A stretch of 64,000 nucleotides of DNA, taken from NCBI RefSeq assembly GCF_947242115.1, contig NC_074723.1, forward strand, positions 30,537,543 through 30,601,542, written 5' to 3'. The notes beneath the pieces were generated by a model, which did not search any database, was not told the origin of the DNA, and was given only the letters and a program-made list of their open reading frames with translations. Of this stretch, positions 1 through 10,435 are shown one piece after another (positions within the stretch are counted from its first letter, which is position 1; each line of letters begins with the position of its first letter). The translations under genes and the position numbers were made by a program. Source of the DNA: Biomphalaria glabrata (Eukaryota > Mollusca > Gastropoda > Planorbidae).

Positions 1-91
1 CATGAATTAATCTAAAAATTAAGCAAAGTGTTCCATTATTTAGTCAGAATGTGTGAAGTGTTCCGATAAGTAAAAAGTTAGGGAAACACTG
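1..91. mobile_element. hAT-type element, one terminus only, cut by window edge
   Basis: The first 91 bases end in GGGAAACACTG after a copy of AAGTGTTC. They resemble the right end of the delimited hAT element at 5877-6569, which reads AAGTGTTC, then AGTTTGGGA, then CACTG. The rest lies outside the window, so neither a duplication nor a transposase can be checked. Assignment to the same family is inference from the shared terminus. Confidence 0.5.
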
Positions 92-1067
92 ATATAATTG
101 TATCCAAGATAAAACAACAGTTTACCCTTACATAAAGATACTAAGTTTATGTTTCAAGTATTTTTATTCAATAGGTTCATTAATTCGCTAACTAAGAATA
201 CATACAAAAAATATAACAAATTTGAACATCAGAGCTATCACAGATACTGAACACAAGATTATAATAACCTTTCAACTGTATCAACAATAATCTATCACAG
301 ATATTCAACACGGAGTACAACCTTCTAACTGACCCACTCATGTAAGTCAGTTTTACAACAAAAGTAAGAGAACAAACATATAGTCAGTGGACAAGATCTT
401 TGTCAGGACTATTTCAACACTAACCCCCCCCCCTCCCTCTTTTTTTTCAGGTAAAATAAAAATCCCAGTTTTGAATAAGAAATCCCAAGAACTTTAACAT
501 GGCTGAAGTAAGTAATAGATCACCCTGGGCACAAACAGAATGTTATTTCAACACTATAAAAGATCAAGTTGACCAATGTGGTCAATATTATTCAGGAGAA
601 ACAAAATCTTGCTTAATATAACATAATCAGTGGCATAGCTATGGTGGAGGAATGTGAAAATCCTCCGAGCCCCCACTTCAGAGGGGCCCCCAAATGAGTC
701 TTCTAAAAATTCTTCTTACATTAAATATTACCCAATTATCTCACGTGAAAAATGCAGGGGCCCCTAAAGTGGTCAAGCTATGCCACTGAACATAACCTTG
801 TTCCACAAAGTCAAACTGATGTAAAATATAACCGAATGACAAGAAGGATTTTTTTTTCTGTAAGTTAAAAAAAAAAACAGAAGCATTATCTATAAGAAAG
901 TACTTGGAAAAATAACAATCATCAATAAAATGTTTAGTATATTGGCACTCTTTGTGAAATGTCAAGACCATTCATGTAAAGATTTCATTTCTCCTCTAAA
1001 AAACAAAAAATAAGATAAAATTGATAGAAAAAATAATGTAATATGATAATAATTTGTGGGACATGAT
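92..1067. other. AT-rich intergenic DNA (apart from the MITE)
   Basis: Outside the 628-788 MITE I see no exon, RNA gene or conserved element. It has short A and T runs and a C run near 424. It lies beyond the likely poly(A) site of the transporter gene. Confidence 0.5.
628..788. mobile_element. hAT-type MITE, GGCGTAGCTAG family, copy 1
   Basis: A 161-bp element starting CAGTGGCATAGCTATGG and ending CTATGCCACTG, so the ends are inverted repeats. It is flanked by AACATAAT (620-627) and AACATAAC (789-796), an 8-bp target duplication matching at 7 of 8. An 8-bp duplication with CAGTG termini is the hAT signature. The GC-rich interior with runs of C and G matches the other copies of the family. 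It has no coding capacity. Confidence 0.85.
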
Positions 1068-1395
1068 AGCTGAGTCTTAAATTGCTAGGTGTCCCAACTG
1101 ATGGGTCTCAAGTTAGATGAAGACTGGGATTTTGAATTTGAGATTTTAAGGGAACTCTGTCTACCCAACTCTAATGCACATTAGTTAACCCTTTAGACAC
1201 GTCTGGTAATTAAGCCTTTAAACACTAGCATTGTAAATCCATTTGGTATGCACTCATAGTAAAAAAGCTCAGCACTTTAAGGGTTAAAAAATAAAGGCGG
1301 CTGGTCATTAAACCCTCCTTAACTGTGGGCCACAGAAACAGATGGCTTATATCACTTGTCCTATAGATCGCAAGGTCTGAAAGAGGTACTTTACT
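1068..1395 (+). mobile_element. tRNA-derived SINE (family 1), interrupted by a TTAA MITE
   Basis: The left part is a worn tRNA-like head (TAGCTGAG near 1070, B-box remnant GGTCTCAAGTTAG near 1107). It is followed by the family body TGAAGACTGGGATTTTGA and later GGGCCACAGAAACAGATGG and CGCAAGGTCTGAAAG. The copies at 20640-20770, 34240-34400 and, reversed, 31192-31310 and 55488-55728 share these blocks. The body is split by the MITE at 1185-1287. The copy at 34240 shows the unsplit site (CATTAGTTGCTG). Confidence 0.75.
1185..1287. mobile_element. TTAA-flanked MITE, piggyBac-like, nested in a SINE
   Basis: TTAA at 1185-1188 followed by CCCTTTA, and TAAGGG followed by TTAA at 1284-1287, enclose about 95 bp. 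TTAA target sites with CCC/GGG termini fit piggyBac-type transposition. It splits the body of the SINE at 1068-1395, so it is younger than that SINE. It has no coding capacity. Confidence 0.7.
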
Positions 1396-2160
1396 CTTTT
1401 TACTAATAATTTGTGTATAATATTCTACACACTAATTTGGCTCAGCATTTCATTGATTCTTTGAACGTAGACCTATCTCAACTAAAACAGACAATAACAT
1501 TTTAGGGGCTGCACTGAAGACGATGTCTTGGTGATAGTATGATTGAAATATTGATCTAAAATCAGTGCAGCATACAAGTACATAACTTCATAGAGAGAAT
1601 GCAGTCACAGCCAAGAAACATTGTAAGTGTTCATCTCCTTTTACAGCAAAAATAAAGTCTGAATACTCAGGTGGGAACAGTATCTTAATGGGTGGGTAAC
1701 TGTATTTTAATGGCAAACAAAAATATTGGCAAGTGGAATGCTGTATTACATAAATATAATTTTTAAAAATTTGTACAAAATATATACATAATGATAAAAG
1801 CCAACATGACTTTTATAGCCAACATGATTTTCACAATAATGTAGTGGCTACTTTTATAGCCAACATGATTTTCACAGTAATGTAATAGCTACTTTTAAAG
1901 CACAAGGTAAAGCATCAAGGTTATTCCTCTGTTTTTCAGTTATAAGCCTGTGTTGTTACTTTAAATCATTTTTTTGATAATGTGGCAAAGTTTGGTTGAT
2001 CTCATTTGTAAAACCTTAGCTATCTTTGTATCACTTCGCTCAACACTAACTGTCATTTGCTATACAAAAAAATTCATGATGAGATTCAAAGGTATCTAAC
2101 GGCTAAATGAAGAAAGATTCTAGGATTTAGGAAGGGGTGGTGTACGCTACTAATATTGGT
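1396..2160. other. Gene-free stretch with a 41-bp direct duplication
   Basis: The only structure I see is a tandem pair of 41-bp units at 1811-1892 (shared TAGCCAACATGATTTTCACA), with a third partial unit before it. Otherwise it is plain AT-rich DNA. Confidence 0.5.
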
Positions 2161-2564
2161 TACCGTATTTTCACGCATATAACCCGCATAAGCGTATACC
2201 CTGCACAAATTACAAAATAAGTAAAAACAAAAACGTACAAGCTGCACCTAACTTGCCATAAACTACTGGTACATAAAGTTGTTGCTCATAAGAGTCTATC
2301 CCACGAAACGCTATCATGCTCCAGTTGTTCCTACATGTGATACATAAGAGTGCAACATGCAAGTTAAATATAAGTATAGGTCATATCTGTACACAGGGAA
2401 CTATAGGAAGTATAAAAACCCAATGGAATGTCCCTAGTTTCCATATACTATGTTTATGAGTAAAATAAATTTTGTAAACCCTACACCTTTGTACACCCCC
2501 GCACTGCTGCCAATTGTTAGTAAACGCTTGTATAACCCAAGGTTATATGCGCAAAACTACGGTA
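2161..2564. mobile_element. MITE with TA target, Tc1/mariner-like
   Basis: TACCGTATTTTCACGCATAT at 2161 is answered by the inverted GCGCAAAACTACGGTA ending at 2564. With TA taken as the duplicated target, the body is 400 bp (2163-2562). The termini CCGTATTTTC/CCGTAGTTTT and the CATATAACC block are shared between arms. I see no reading frame, so it is non-autonomous. Superfamily assignment rests only on the TA dinucleotide. Confidence 0.65.
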
Positions 2565-3186
2565 CTAACATGGGCTGAATAATTCCATGATCTACAGAAG
2601 AAAAAAAAAGCCTCTTAGCAAAAGCTGAACTTGAAAAACAAAAAATAATAATTGGCTGCCACTCTATAATCAGACAAATATTTCTGCAGACAGGCAGTGC
2701 TTACTTCAACCCATGAGAAGCAGCTCTTGGACAATTTTAAATATAAACAAATACCTCTTTAATTACAAAATGCTTTTCTTTTCACTACATTGCCAACTTG
2801 AAGTCACTTTAAGAATGTACCTCAAAGAAGACATGAAACAAAAGAATCAACTTTATTAAAAAATAAAAACCTACAAATGCTACCTTTAGTTGAGTATATA
2901 AAAAACTATTGTAGTAATCTAAAAGTATAGTAATGTTCTATAGAAGAGTGATCTAAAAAATAAATTCTAGGATTTGAACAAAAAAATAAAATAAATAAAG
3001 GGCTTTACATGCTCTTTTTTATTTTTACTTTAAAATAACATGTAAAAAATTGTCATATTTCTGATAATTTTTTTCTTTGCTGGCAATAATTTCAATATAT
3101 TTATATACAAAATATATAAATCACATCATAAAGATCACAAAATTTAATAGGAATCTTTTTTCTGGGATAAGTAATTTGATTGGCTA
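2565..3186 (-). other. 3' UTR and downstream flank of the transporter gene
   Basis: This follows the stop codon of the SLC35C1-type gene in transcript direction. An AATAAA hexamer on the minus strand lies at 3018-3023, about 165 nt past the stop, and is the first plausible poly(A) signal. Beyond that it is AT-rich with nothing else recognisable. Confidence 0.5.
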
Positions 3187-4209
3187 TTATTTATTTCGGT
3201 TCGTTGGATGTGGTGCCTGGATCTCCACGTCCATATTCAAAGATGCCCTAGTCTGGGGATTAAGTTTGTGTGCAGTGTAGGTGGCGATGCCTGTCATTAC
3301 CAGCCCATTGCCCAGCCACCACAGCCAAGCTCTACTTTCTCCACTCCATATAACAGCGAGGACCGTCTGAAAGAGAGATTTGGCGTTGATGCTGATGTTG
3401 TGAGTCAGAGGCGAGGTGAGGGAGATCTGTAAGGCGCTGAGCCAGCCCATGGACAAGCTCATTATGCCAGACAGGAAGAGCAGCATCCTGGCCGTAAGAT
3501 CTTCTGACATGGACGAGTAAAGAAAATTGTTAAGCTGCGATGTAGAGAATATCAAAGGGGTCAGACCCAAACTGCTGATGAGACAATTGTTAAACGTCAA
3601 CTGTACCGAGGATAGCATTTTTTTCTTCTGTACTCTTTTAAAAAATATTCCACACAAGGCAGCCAGAAGACTGGCAACGACGGCGTACATGATGCCTAAG
3701 GGATTGACGCCCGTGGACAACATTTCCTGATCCACGCCAATGTAGAATCCCATGACAATGAAGAGGCTGGCCACAACGACCCTGGAGGTGATCTTCTCCT
3801 GCAGGATGATCATGCTGAAGGTGATGACGAAGATAAGCGTCAGCGACCTGGCCACCTGGTAAAAGGCCACGCTGATGTACTTAAGCATTAAATTGTTGAA
3901 CACCAAGGTGCCGGTGAAGGTCACGGAAGACATGATCATGTCGGGGTGTAGAAGGGTGGACAGATCCCACTTTGCTCGCTCCCAGGTACCCCCCACAATA
4001 ATGGTGCCAAGGTTGATCACTTGGATCAGAGCTACTCCAATGAGGTTCTGTATCCAGACAATGAACAAGGAAATATCTGCGGATGGTGCCCTGCCGGACA
4101 CTAGTGCCTTGTTGATGAAAACCATAGACATGGCACATGTCCAATGGGCTACAAGGACAGTTCCTATAAGAATGTAACTGCTTTCAGGGGTCACTAGTGC
4201 TCCTGCCAT
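3187..4209 (-). CDS. SLC35C1: GDP-fucose transporter, SLC35C1 type
   Basis: Nucleotide-sugar antiporter of the drug/metabolite transporter superfamily. The family carries GDP-fucose from cytosol into the Golgi lumen in exchange for GMP, feeding fucosyltransferases. The 340-aa product starts MAGALVTPESS and has about ten hydrophobic segments. Family blocks are visible: SMVFINKALV (about 28-37), FNNLMLKYISVAFYQVARSL (about 103-122), GFYIGVDQE (about 154-162), LTSPLTHNISINAK (about 263-276) and FLWW-like WLWWLGN (about 293-299). Length fits the family (about 340-365 aa). The frame is open two codons upstream from a TTG, but ATG at 4209 is the natural start. No intron interrupts the CDS; a splice acceptor lies in the 5' UTR. 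The middle (about 170-230) is more divergent than the ends, so a lineage-specific paralogue is possible. Confidence 0.92.
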   Translation of the reverse strand: MAGALVTPESSYILIGTVLVAHWTCAMSMVFINKALVSGRAPSADISLFIVWIQNLIGVALIQVINLGTIIVGGTWERAKWDLSTLLHPDMIMSSVTFTGTLVFNNLMLKYISVAFYQVARSLTLIFVITFSMIILQEKITSRVVVASLFIVMGFYIGVDQEMLSTGVNPLGIMYAVVASLLAALCGIFFKRVQKKKMLSSVQLTFNNCLISSLGLTPLIFSTSQLNNFLYSSMSEDLTARMLLFLSGIMSLSMGWLSALQISLTSPLTHNISINAKSLFQTVLAVIWSGESRAWLWWLGNGLVMTGIATYTAHKLNPQTRASLNMDVEIQAPHPTNRNK

Positions 4210-4313
4210 TTTCAAAAAATATCAACCACCGAGAGTATATTCTTTCACAAAGATGTTTCAGATATTACCAACTTGTGTCTGGTGTAAGGTCAACTCCATG
4301 TTTCCATTCATTG
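4210..4313 (-). other. 5' UTR of transporter gene with 17-codon uORF
   Basis: On the minus strand a polypyrimidine run ending TTTTTTCTTCAG (CAG at 4314-4316) is a strong 3' splice site, so the coding exon probably begins at 4313. An ATG at 4311-4309 opens a 17-codon upstream ORF closing at 4258. It is in the same frame as the main CDS but separated from it by two stops. It could lower translation of the transporter. The upstream non-coding exon was not located. Confidence 0.6.
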
Positions 4314-4329
4314 CTGAAGAAAAAATCAA

Positions 4330-4780
4330 TTATTAGAGAATTATTAAATTAAAAGTAATTAAATATTTTCTTTTATTGTTAGATACATTCCAACCAGTTG
4401 AGCTTTTCAAATGCACTTATATATATACAAAATGTGATCTTTTAATTTGTAAACAAGTTTTGAAAGTGTATAAAAAAAATCTGAAAATTTGATTCTTTTC
4501 CAACTAAATTAACTTTATAGAAAAAAAAAACACTTTAATGAATAATGTGCGAAAAATGGGGAATAATGATTTATAATTCCTCTAATAGTGAGCCTAAGAG
4601 ATTCATGTTAAACATAAAGATGACAGCAAACTCTCAACATTGAAGTTTTCTCAGCCTCTTATGTGCTGCAGGACTGATTGGGAACCAAACCAAATCATAT
4701 ATATTTGTATATATTTAATAATCATTTTAGGATTTTTTTTATAAAGTAATAATAATAAATAATTATAGCTTTTATATTAT
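4330..4780. other. AT-rich intron or flank, nothing recognised
   Basis: Probably the first (5' UTR) intron of the transporter gene. No exon or repeat boundary can be supported here. Confidence 0.4.
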
Positions 4781-4784
4781 ATTA

Positions 4785-5008
4785 TAACGCTACTTTCATG
4801 CTTATAGCATGCTCAGAGTGCTATGGTCCAATCTCATTTGTGGACCAGTGGGGGATGGGGTTATCTGGGAGAAGGTTTTCCGTGCTGCCTTTGGGAACTC
4901 AGTAAACACCACTCTGAACGAGTCAAATGTCAAACCTTGAGCCCCCTTCATAGGTAGCCAAACTAAGTTCAAGCATACTTAGCCTCTCGACCACGCTTCC
5001 CACTAAAA
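4785..5008 (+). repeat. Dispersed ~225-bp repeat, copy 1
   Basis: Runs from TAGCTTTTAT through CGCTACTTTCATGC and TATAGCATGCTCAGAG to the pyrimidine-rich end CCACGCTTCCC. A second copy with the same order of blocks is at 22850-23070, also on the plus strand. A B-box-like GTGTCGAACCTC (copy 2) suggests a SINE, but no A box or poly(A) tail is clear. Family unnamed. Confidence 0.65.
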
Positions 5009-5868
5009 ATAATTTTTTTACCAAAATGATTATATTTTAACTAAATATAAGGTTGTAAAGGAAAATATTATTCTGTAAACCTAGACAACTACACAGTCCC
5101 AGCAAAATTTTTTTAAACACTTATTCAACTCTCATTGAAAAAAAACCCACAAAAGTTTTAATAAACCTTTTAGTGTAAATAGACCTGAGATTTTTTAAAT
5201 AGTGGTCAGATTGGCTTTACAAGCAAACTGAGAAGATAGTTACAAGTTGATGGATTGGACCATTGTAAAAATCAGAAGGTGAACTACAAAAGATGTCATT
5301 CATGAGACCCCAGTGACAGCCCGGTACATGTTCCTGAAACTGGTAAGCAGAGGTAGCTATCCTGTGAAACTAAAATGGTTGTTTCAGTGACCATGAGTAT
5401 AAGAGATTTCTGTGACACTTTTTTTCTGAGAGAAATGTTCAACACGTTGTGTCAAATTTGGTGTCTTAGTCTACTAATTGTCAATAGACAGTAGTAGAAT
5501 ATTCTAGGTAACCTTTTTACTGTTTCAATTAATATCAAGTTCTCAAAAATTAAATACTAGACATACATTTCTTGGTTTAAATTACGATGACCAGACTTTG
5601 TTTTTTCAAAAATGACTTTCACAAATTACAATAATAGGATGTATACCCATTATCACATATTTGACTGTAATGGTTAAATAAATATAGATTGTATTTCATG
5701 TATTGGTATCTTTGAAATATTTTCTTTGTTGATTATTTTGTTGCAGTGCCAAGTACAACGTAATTTGTTCATATTCATTTTAAACAAGACTATCTCATGA
5801 AAATTAAACCCAAATAATAGTTGTCCCAATCAATTTACAAGTAACACAAAAGTTAATATTAAAAATAG
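5009..5868. other. Gene-free AT-rich stretch
   Basis: No coding exon, RNA gene or repeat boundary that I can support. Confidence 0.4.
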
Positions 5869-5876
5869 TTGTATAC

Positions 5877-6569
5877 CAGTGTTTCCCAAACTCTGTTCTG
5901 CTGGTCATTAGGGTGCCATAAGGCCTAAATAGTTGTTTCGTTAACTATTGAAGTAATTTAACTAGTAGGCCGACAAAAGAATGACTTATTAAGTTATTAA
6001 GTAAATGCAGAAAAGAAAGGATTTTATTAGCTCTTCTCTGTACCGCAAAAAATCTACATCACTATAAATGTTGAACTGATCTCAGTTCTGAATCCAATTG
6101 GGTACAAAGATCAAGCATTAATTGATTTCTGGATGAGTTTGTCTGAAAAGTACCACAATATTTCAAAACAAGGTATTTCACTTTTGTTTTCTTCAATCTA
6201 TTTGTGCCAAGCAGGATACTCTTATTATGTTTCAAAAAGTCAAAGTATATCAGGCTTGAAGCCACACCAGATATTAGAATTTAGCCTACCAATATCTTGG
6301 CTGATTGTTATGCTCTTTAAGGTAAAAATACCTTAATTTTTCTAATGCTCAAGTCTATTTAATTATAGTTTTATGCTTATCCATTAATAATAATGCTAAA
6401 TTTAGAATATATTTTTAATATATAATATTATTTATGTTTTTATTATTATTTTTATTGAAACAAGTAGGAGATAATCTAACCTAAAAAATTAGCAAACTGC
6501 TAAACTGCTTCTCTTAAATTCTCTGATTGTGCAAAGTGTTCTGTAAAAGAAACAGTTTGGGAGGCACTG
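5877..6569 (+). mobile_element. hAT element with decayed transposase C-terminus
   Basis: The left end CAGTGTTTCCCAAACT is answered inverted by AGTTTGGGAGGCACTG at the right. Flanks TTGTATAC (5869-5876) and GTGTAGAC (6570-6577) match at 6 of 8, consistent with an old 8-bp hAT duplication. Inside, the plus frame at about 6070-6260 encodes LIDFWMSLSEKYHNIS followed by SLLFSSIYLCQAGYS. This matches the hAT dimerisation region (FW..L...YP..S......L.FP.TYLCE.GFS). At 693 bp it lacks most of the transposase, including the DDE core region, so it is an internally deleted fossil. Confidence 0.8.
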
Positions 6570-7448
6570 GTGTAGACAATTAGAATACAGTGTACCTTCT
6601 GATCATCTCGGTTATACTTGACTCATTCCAAGCTACCACTAAGCTTGGCCTCCTTTGGTCCAAAGGGAAACTAGAAAGAGAAAACAAGTTGAAAGTTTTG
6701 TTTTAAATTGTAAGGATAATTAAGAGCTGAAACCCTGAGAAGTCTGAAATAACCCATGTCTTTGAACCTAGTGCTAGCTTTAATGTTGAATTTTACATCC
6801 TCTGCCCCATTCACGAAAAAAGATAGGTGTGTTGAGGTAGGAGAGAGCGGGTCATGAAATTTCATTGTAACAGTTACTGTTACACTAATTCACAGGCTAA
6901 AAAAGTATGTTAGTGTCACGTAGTTGTCCCAACTCTGTTTTTTTTCCTCTACTCATATTACTTGTACGGGGCGAGAGTGCCTTGTATTTTTCAATTTTTT
7001 GTTTGAATTGTTTTTGCTACGTCAAAAAGTTTGGTGAAATTTATTGGTCATTCGTTGTCCTGAGACAGTTCACCCTCTGAATTTGGTTGAAACGGATGGT
7101 GTATTAGTCCGTAAAAGATTATTAGTCTGTACTAGTTTCTTGGACTTAGATCTAGACTTTACTAGATTTAGTGGACTATAGTAGATCTACCGATCATCTT
7201 AAATCTAGTACATTGACGCTGCTTCTGCCCAGGTACTGGACCTAGATCTTGTGGTACTGTGGTAGATTCAATATAAGATTGTATTTGTAACTGTAGTAAG
7301 TAGTGTAAGATTCTAACAAATTATTCTAATTATCTAGTTCTAATAGTTAATAGATCTACTCATTGATATCGATCTATCATCTAAGTCTAGATCTAGATAG
7401 CTACTCTAGACTAGATAGTAGATCTAGATCTATCTTTATTTTTTTTTT
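6570..7448. other. Gene-free stretch ending in an AGATCT/TCTAGA-rich tract
   Basis: From about 7130 to 7440 the sequence is dominated by GATCTAG, TCTAGA and CTAGAT words in both orientations, a cryptic low-complexity tract. Similar tracts occur at 7680-7850, 9520-9720 and 30415-30760. No exon is visible. Confidence 0.6.
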
Positions 7449-7449
7449 A

Positions 7450-7556
7450 TCCATACGGCCACATGAGGAGACATAAAACCCCAGTGCAAAGCCCTCAACC
7501 CCCTGGATGACAAAGTGGTCATCATCGAATCATGATGGACGAACTATATATTATAT
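7450..7556 (+). mobile_element. LINE 3'-terminal fragment
   Basis: CACATGAGGAGACATAAAAC, then CCTCAACCCCCTGGATGAC and GGTCATCATCGAATC, end in an AT tail. The order matches the terminus of the larger minus-strand fragment at 16795-17235 (CACATGAAG, CCCCCTGGATGAC, GGTCATTATCGAACC). The SHMRRHK-like peptide is the end of a C-terminal zinc finger seen in some non-LTR retrotransposons. Heavily 5' truncated. Confidence 0.6.
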
Positions 7557-8408
7557 TTATATACAATTAGCCTTTTTATAAAGGCATTTATATAATAAAA
7601 TATAATTAGATTATTATTTAGCAGGCACTGCCACTTGGACTGGACTTGTGTATGTCTGATCTCTATGTGACACTATCATGTGACTATGTCTGTCTATATA
7701 ATTAATTAGATCTATATAATGACTGGTGTTTTTGTTGTATATTAGATTTTAGATCTAGAGTCTAGACTTAGACATAGGTATTTGACATCCTTACTCTACT
7801 GACCTATAAACTGCTAGACTAGCTGCTATATAGTATATAGTTTTGAAACAGGATGGCTGGACTTCAAAACCCATGAGCCCATGGTGTTAGTTGATTGATT
7901 GTTGTTTTTACATTTGCTTCGTTTTTTAAAAACCCTTGTGATAATCTTAAAGTAGGATTCCTAAGCCTAAGCTTTAGAATGATAAAACATTGTCGACAAA
8001 TGAAAGTCGTGTTTATTTAGAAAATTTACAGTAAAGTCATAGGTAAGAATGATTTTGCATATTTACTATCATTTTTAAGCAAGCTTGGTATATTTGTATT
8101 GTTATTAGACCTAGATTTATGCTTAAAGTTTGTTATTTCATTATTTTTTTAATGAAATTTTGTCCTCCAAAATTAAAAAAACTTACCCTAACACAGTGTT
8201 ATCAGTTATAAATGATGCCAAATTAGGCAATTTTTCGAAATGGGTAAGTGGAAAAAATATAACTATCATAACAATCTATGACTATAGTATTAAAATAAAT
8301 ATTTCTATTATAGAAATCTTTTTTTTTTCTATACCTAGGTTAACTAGGTACACAAAATATAAAAGGAAATCAGCTTATTAAGGCAAGTTTGGGCCCATCC
8401 TGATGATG
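7557..8408. other. Gene-free AT-rich stretch
   Basis: Contains AGATCT/TCTAGA words at 7680-7850. No gene feature is supported. Confidence 0.4.
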
Positions 8409-9313
8409 TTAAAGGGAAACTCCGATGGTTTTGACAATTTTTGATATAATATGTGTTTTGATTTACAGATAATGAATATATTCTTCTTTTTTTTTATTTG
8501 CAATAATAACTTAGTAATTGATGTTTTTCCGACGTAATTTTCCTGCGCATCCAAAACAGTCAGACTTTCACCTGGTTTCTATGTGACGTCACAAAGGTGT
8601 TTTAATCTATTGACTTATTGTATAACAGGAGACCATACAGCAAAGTTTACATTCTCGTAAAAGAAATATATCTTCGTCTATGCAGTTAGATCTAGGATCT
8701 TGTAAGCAAAGAAAAAATGCGTATTAAAAGTAGATTTACATGCTTGACTAATCACGGCAGTGTGTATTTTCTCGCCAGACAACTCAACACACAACAAACA
8801 CTATCGCTTGGTTGTCTTGTCATGACCGACTACACGTAGTCTCGACTAGCCTTACACTGACCAGCTTGTTCGAATCATTTCAGACACACGATCTATTTAC
8901 TTCTTGGGATAGGGAGAGGCTTAGATGAAAATGTTACTTTTTTTTTCTGGAGTTGGTTATCCTAATGCCTTTGGATCTATCTATACATGTTTATATATAT
9001 ATATAACTGTATCATAGCTCTGGACTAGGCCGTCACTAAGCCTAACAGCCACTGTAAGAATGAAGCTATATGATTGGTTAAATCAAGTTTCTCTTTCAGT
9101 ATTGTTTAGGGAAGTGACGCATGAAATAAAACAAAATCTCGCAGAACCCCGTTTTTTTGGGGGCGTGAAGAATTTTCTGTCTAATTTATTAAATATAAAA
9201 TTTTCTGAGCATTTAAATAAAAAATGATATAATGTTTACTATTACAACTTTTTACGCAGAATTTAAATAAGTCAATAACTAAAATTTGAAAAACTATCGG
9301 AGTTTCCCTTTAA
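8409..9313. mobile_element. 897-bp element with TTAA target duplication
   Basis: TTAA at 8409-8412 and 9310-9313 enclose a body whose ends are inverted repeats: AGGGAAACTCCGATGGTTTT on the left and, inverted, AGGGAAACTCCGATAGTTTT on the right, 19 of 20 matching. TTAA targets are used by piggyBac and Kolobok; AGGG rather than CCC termini lean to Kolobok. The interior has no reading frame of note, so this is non-autonomous. It contains a short TA run near 8995. The nearly identical termini and exact TTAA pair suggest moderate age at most. Confidence 0.85.
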
Positions 9314-10259
9314 ATGAAGTCACTCCATGAATGATGTAGCGACATGTGGCGTCAGACATTAGCAATTCTCATTGTAATATGAAGTATAATATAATAAATA
9401 ATAATAATAATTAGATTATATATTTATCTATAATTAAAATAGTTTTATTATTTTGAATTTATTTTTTGTCAAAGTCAAAGCAAAGTACCTTGATCTACTT
9501 TAGACACTATCATGACTATGTTACGTAGATCTAGAAATCTAAATCTAGGTCCTAAATGTATTAATTGTAGACTAAATCTTGATCTAGTCTACATTTAGTA
9601 TTAAATCTAGATTCTAGACGACTCTAGAAGTCCAGAGTCTAGACTAGATGAGAGATCTAAAATCTAAATCTAATATTCAATATTTTTTTATATTGTTTTG
9701 ATTTCGTAGTCTAAATCTTGTCAATTTGAGGTTTAAATAATTCGTTATAAATAAGCCAGGTTTTCTAAAATGTTTTGATAAAATAATTGTAATAGTGATG
9801 ATTTAATATGCATGTTAAAATATAAAACTAATAAATTGAAAATATGTTTTTCAAATATAAAAAGCGTTTATTAAAATCAATTATTTTGTAAAATAAAGGT
9901 GTTATAGTTATTGAAATAGATACCAGACAGACAGCAAGAATGAAACTAAGCAAGCGAAGATAATTGTCAAACACGAAATATAAACTGGCAAGATTTTCCG
10001 GATGTGAGTCAGACGAAAAAAAAAAGTCCTGTAAAAGCCAGCGGCGCTATATGATCCATAAACCAAGGGAGAGAACTTCTTCAATACATGATTTAACAAA
10101 AACTAAAATGAAATAAAATGTAATAATTATCAAAAGAAAAAAATCTAAAACCTTAAAATTTTGAAAATATTTGTGTGAACACTTTTCTTTATAAATTCGT
10201 CAGAATTGTGTATAGATTTTAGGAATTTAAGTTCAAGACATTTTATTTACAAGGGAGCG
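9314..10259. other. Upstream flank of the 14-3-3 gene, AT-rich
   Basis: Holds an AGATCT/TCTAGA-rich tract at about 9520-9720 and otherwise plain AT-rich DNA. I see no exon. Confidence 0.45.
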
Positions 10260-10435
10260 AATGCTAATGACTCATTCAATAACAATTACAGCGCCGCCTT
10301 CAACCGGTTTAGATTTGTAATCCGCCATTTTTCACTTGCCGCATCCGTTTCTCTTGAGAAACTTGGATAAACAATATTTTACACTGTGTTGTGACTCTGA
10401 AAGTGCAATTGCTTAGCGGCATTTCGTAAACCACG
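10260..10435 (+). promoter_or_regulatory. Probable promoter and 5' UTR of the 14-3-3 gene
   Basis: GC content rises compared with the upstream DNA. CCGCCATTT at 10322 matches the YY1-type element often found at start sites of housekeeping genes. No TATA box is obvious at a sensible distance. The start codon context (CCACGATGA) has A at -3. The transcription start is inferred, not seen. Confidence 0.45.

Noticed and set aside
4210-4215. Start of the transporter at a TTG two codons upstream
   Set aside because: TTG is a rare start in animals and an ATG in good position follows at 4209.
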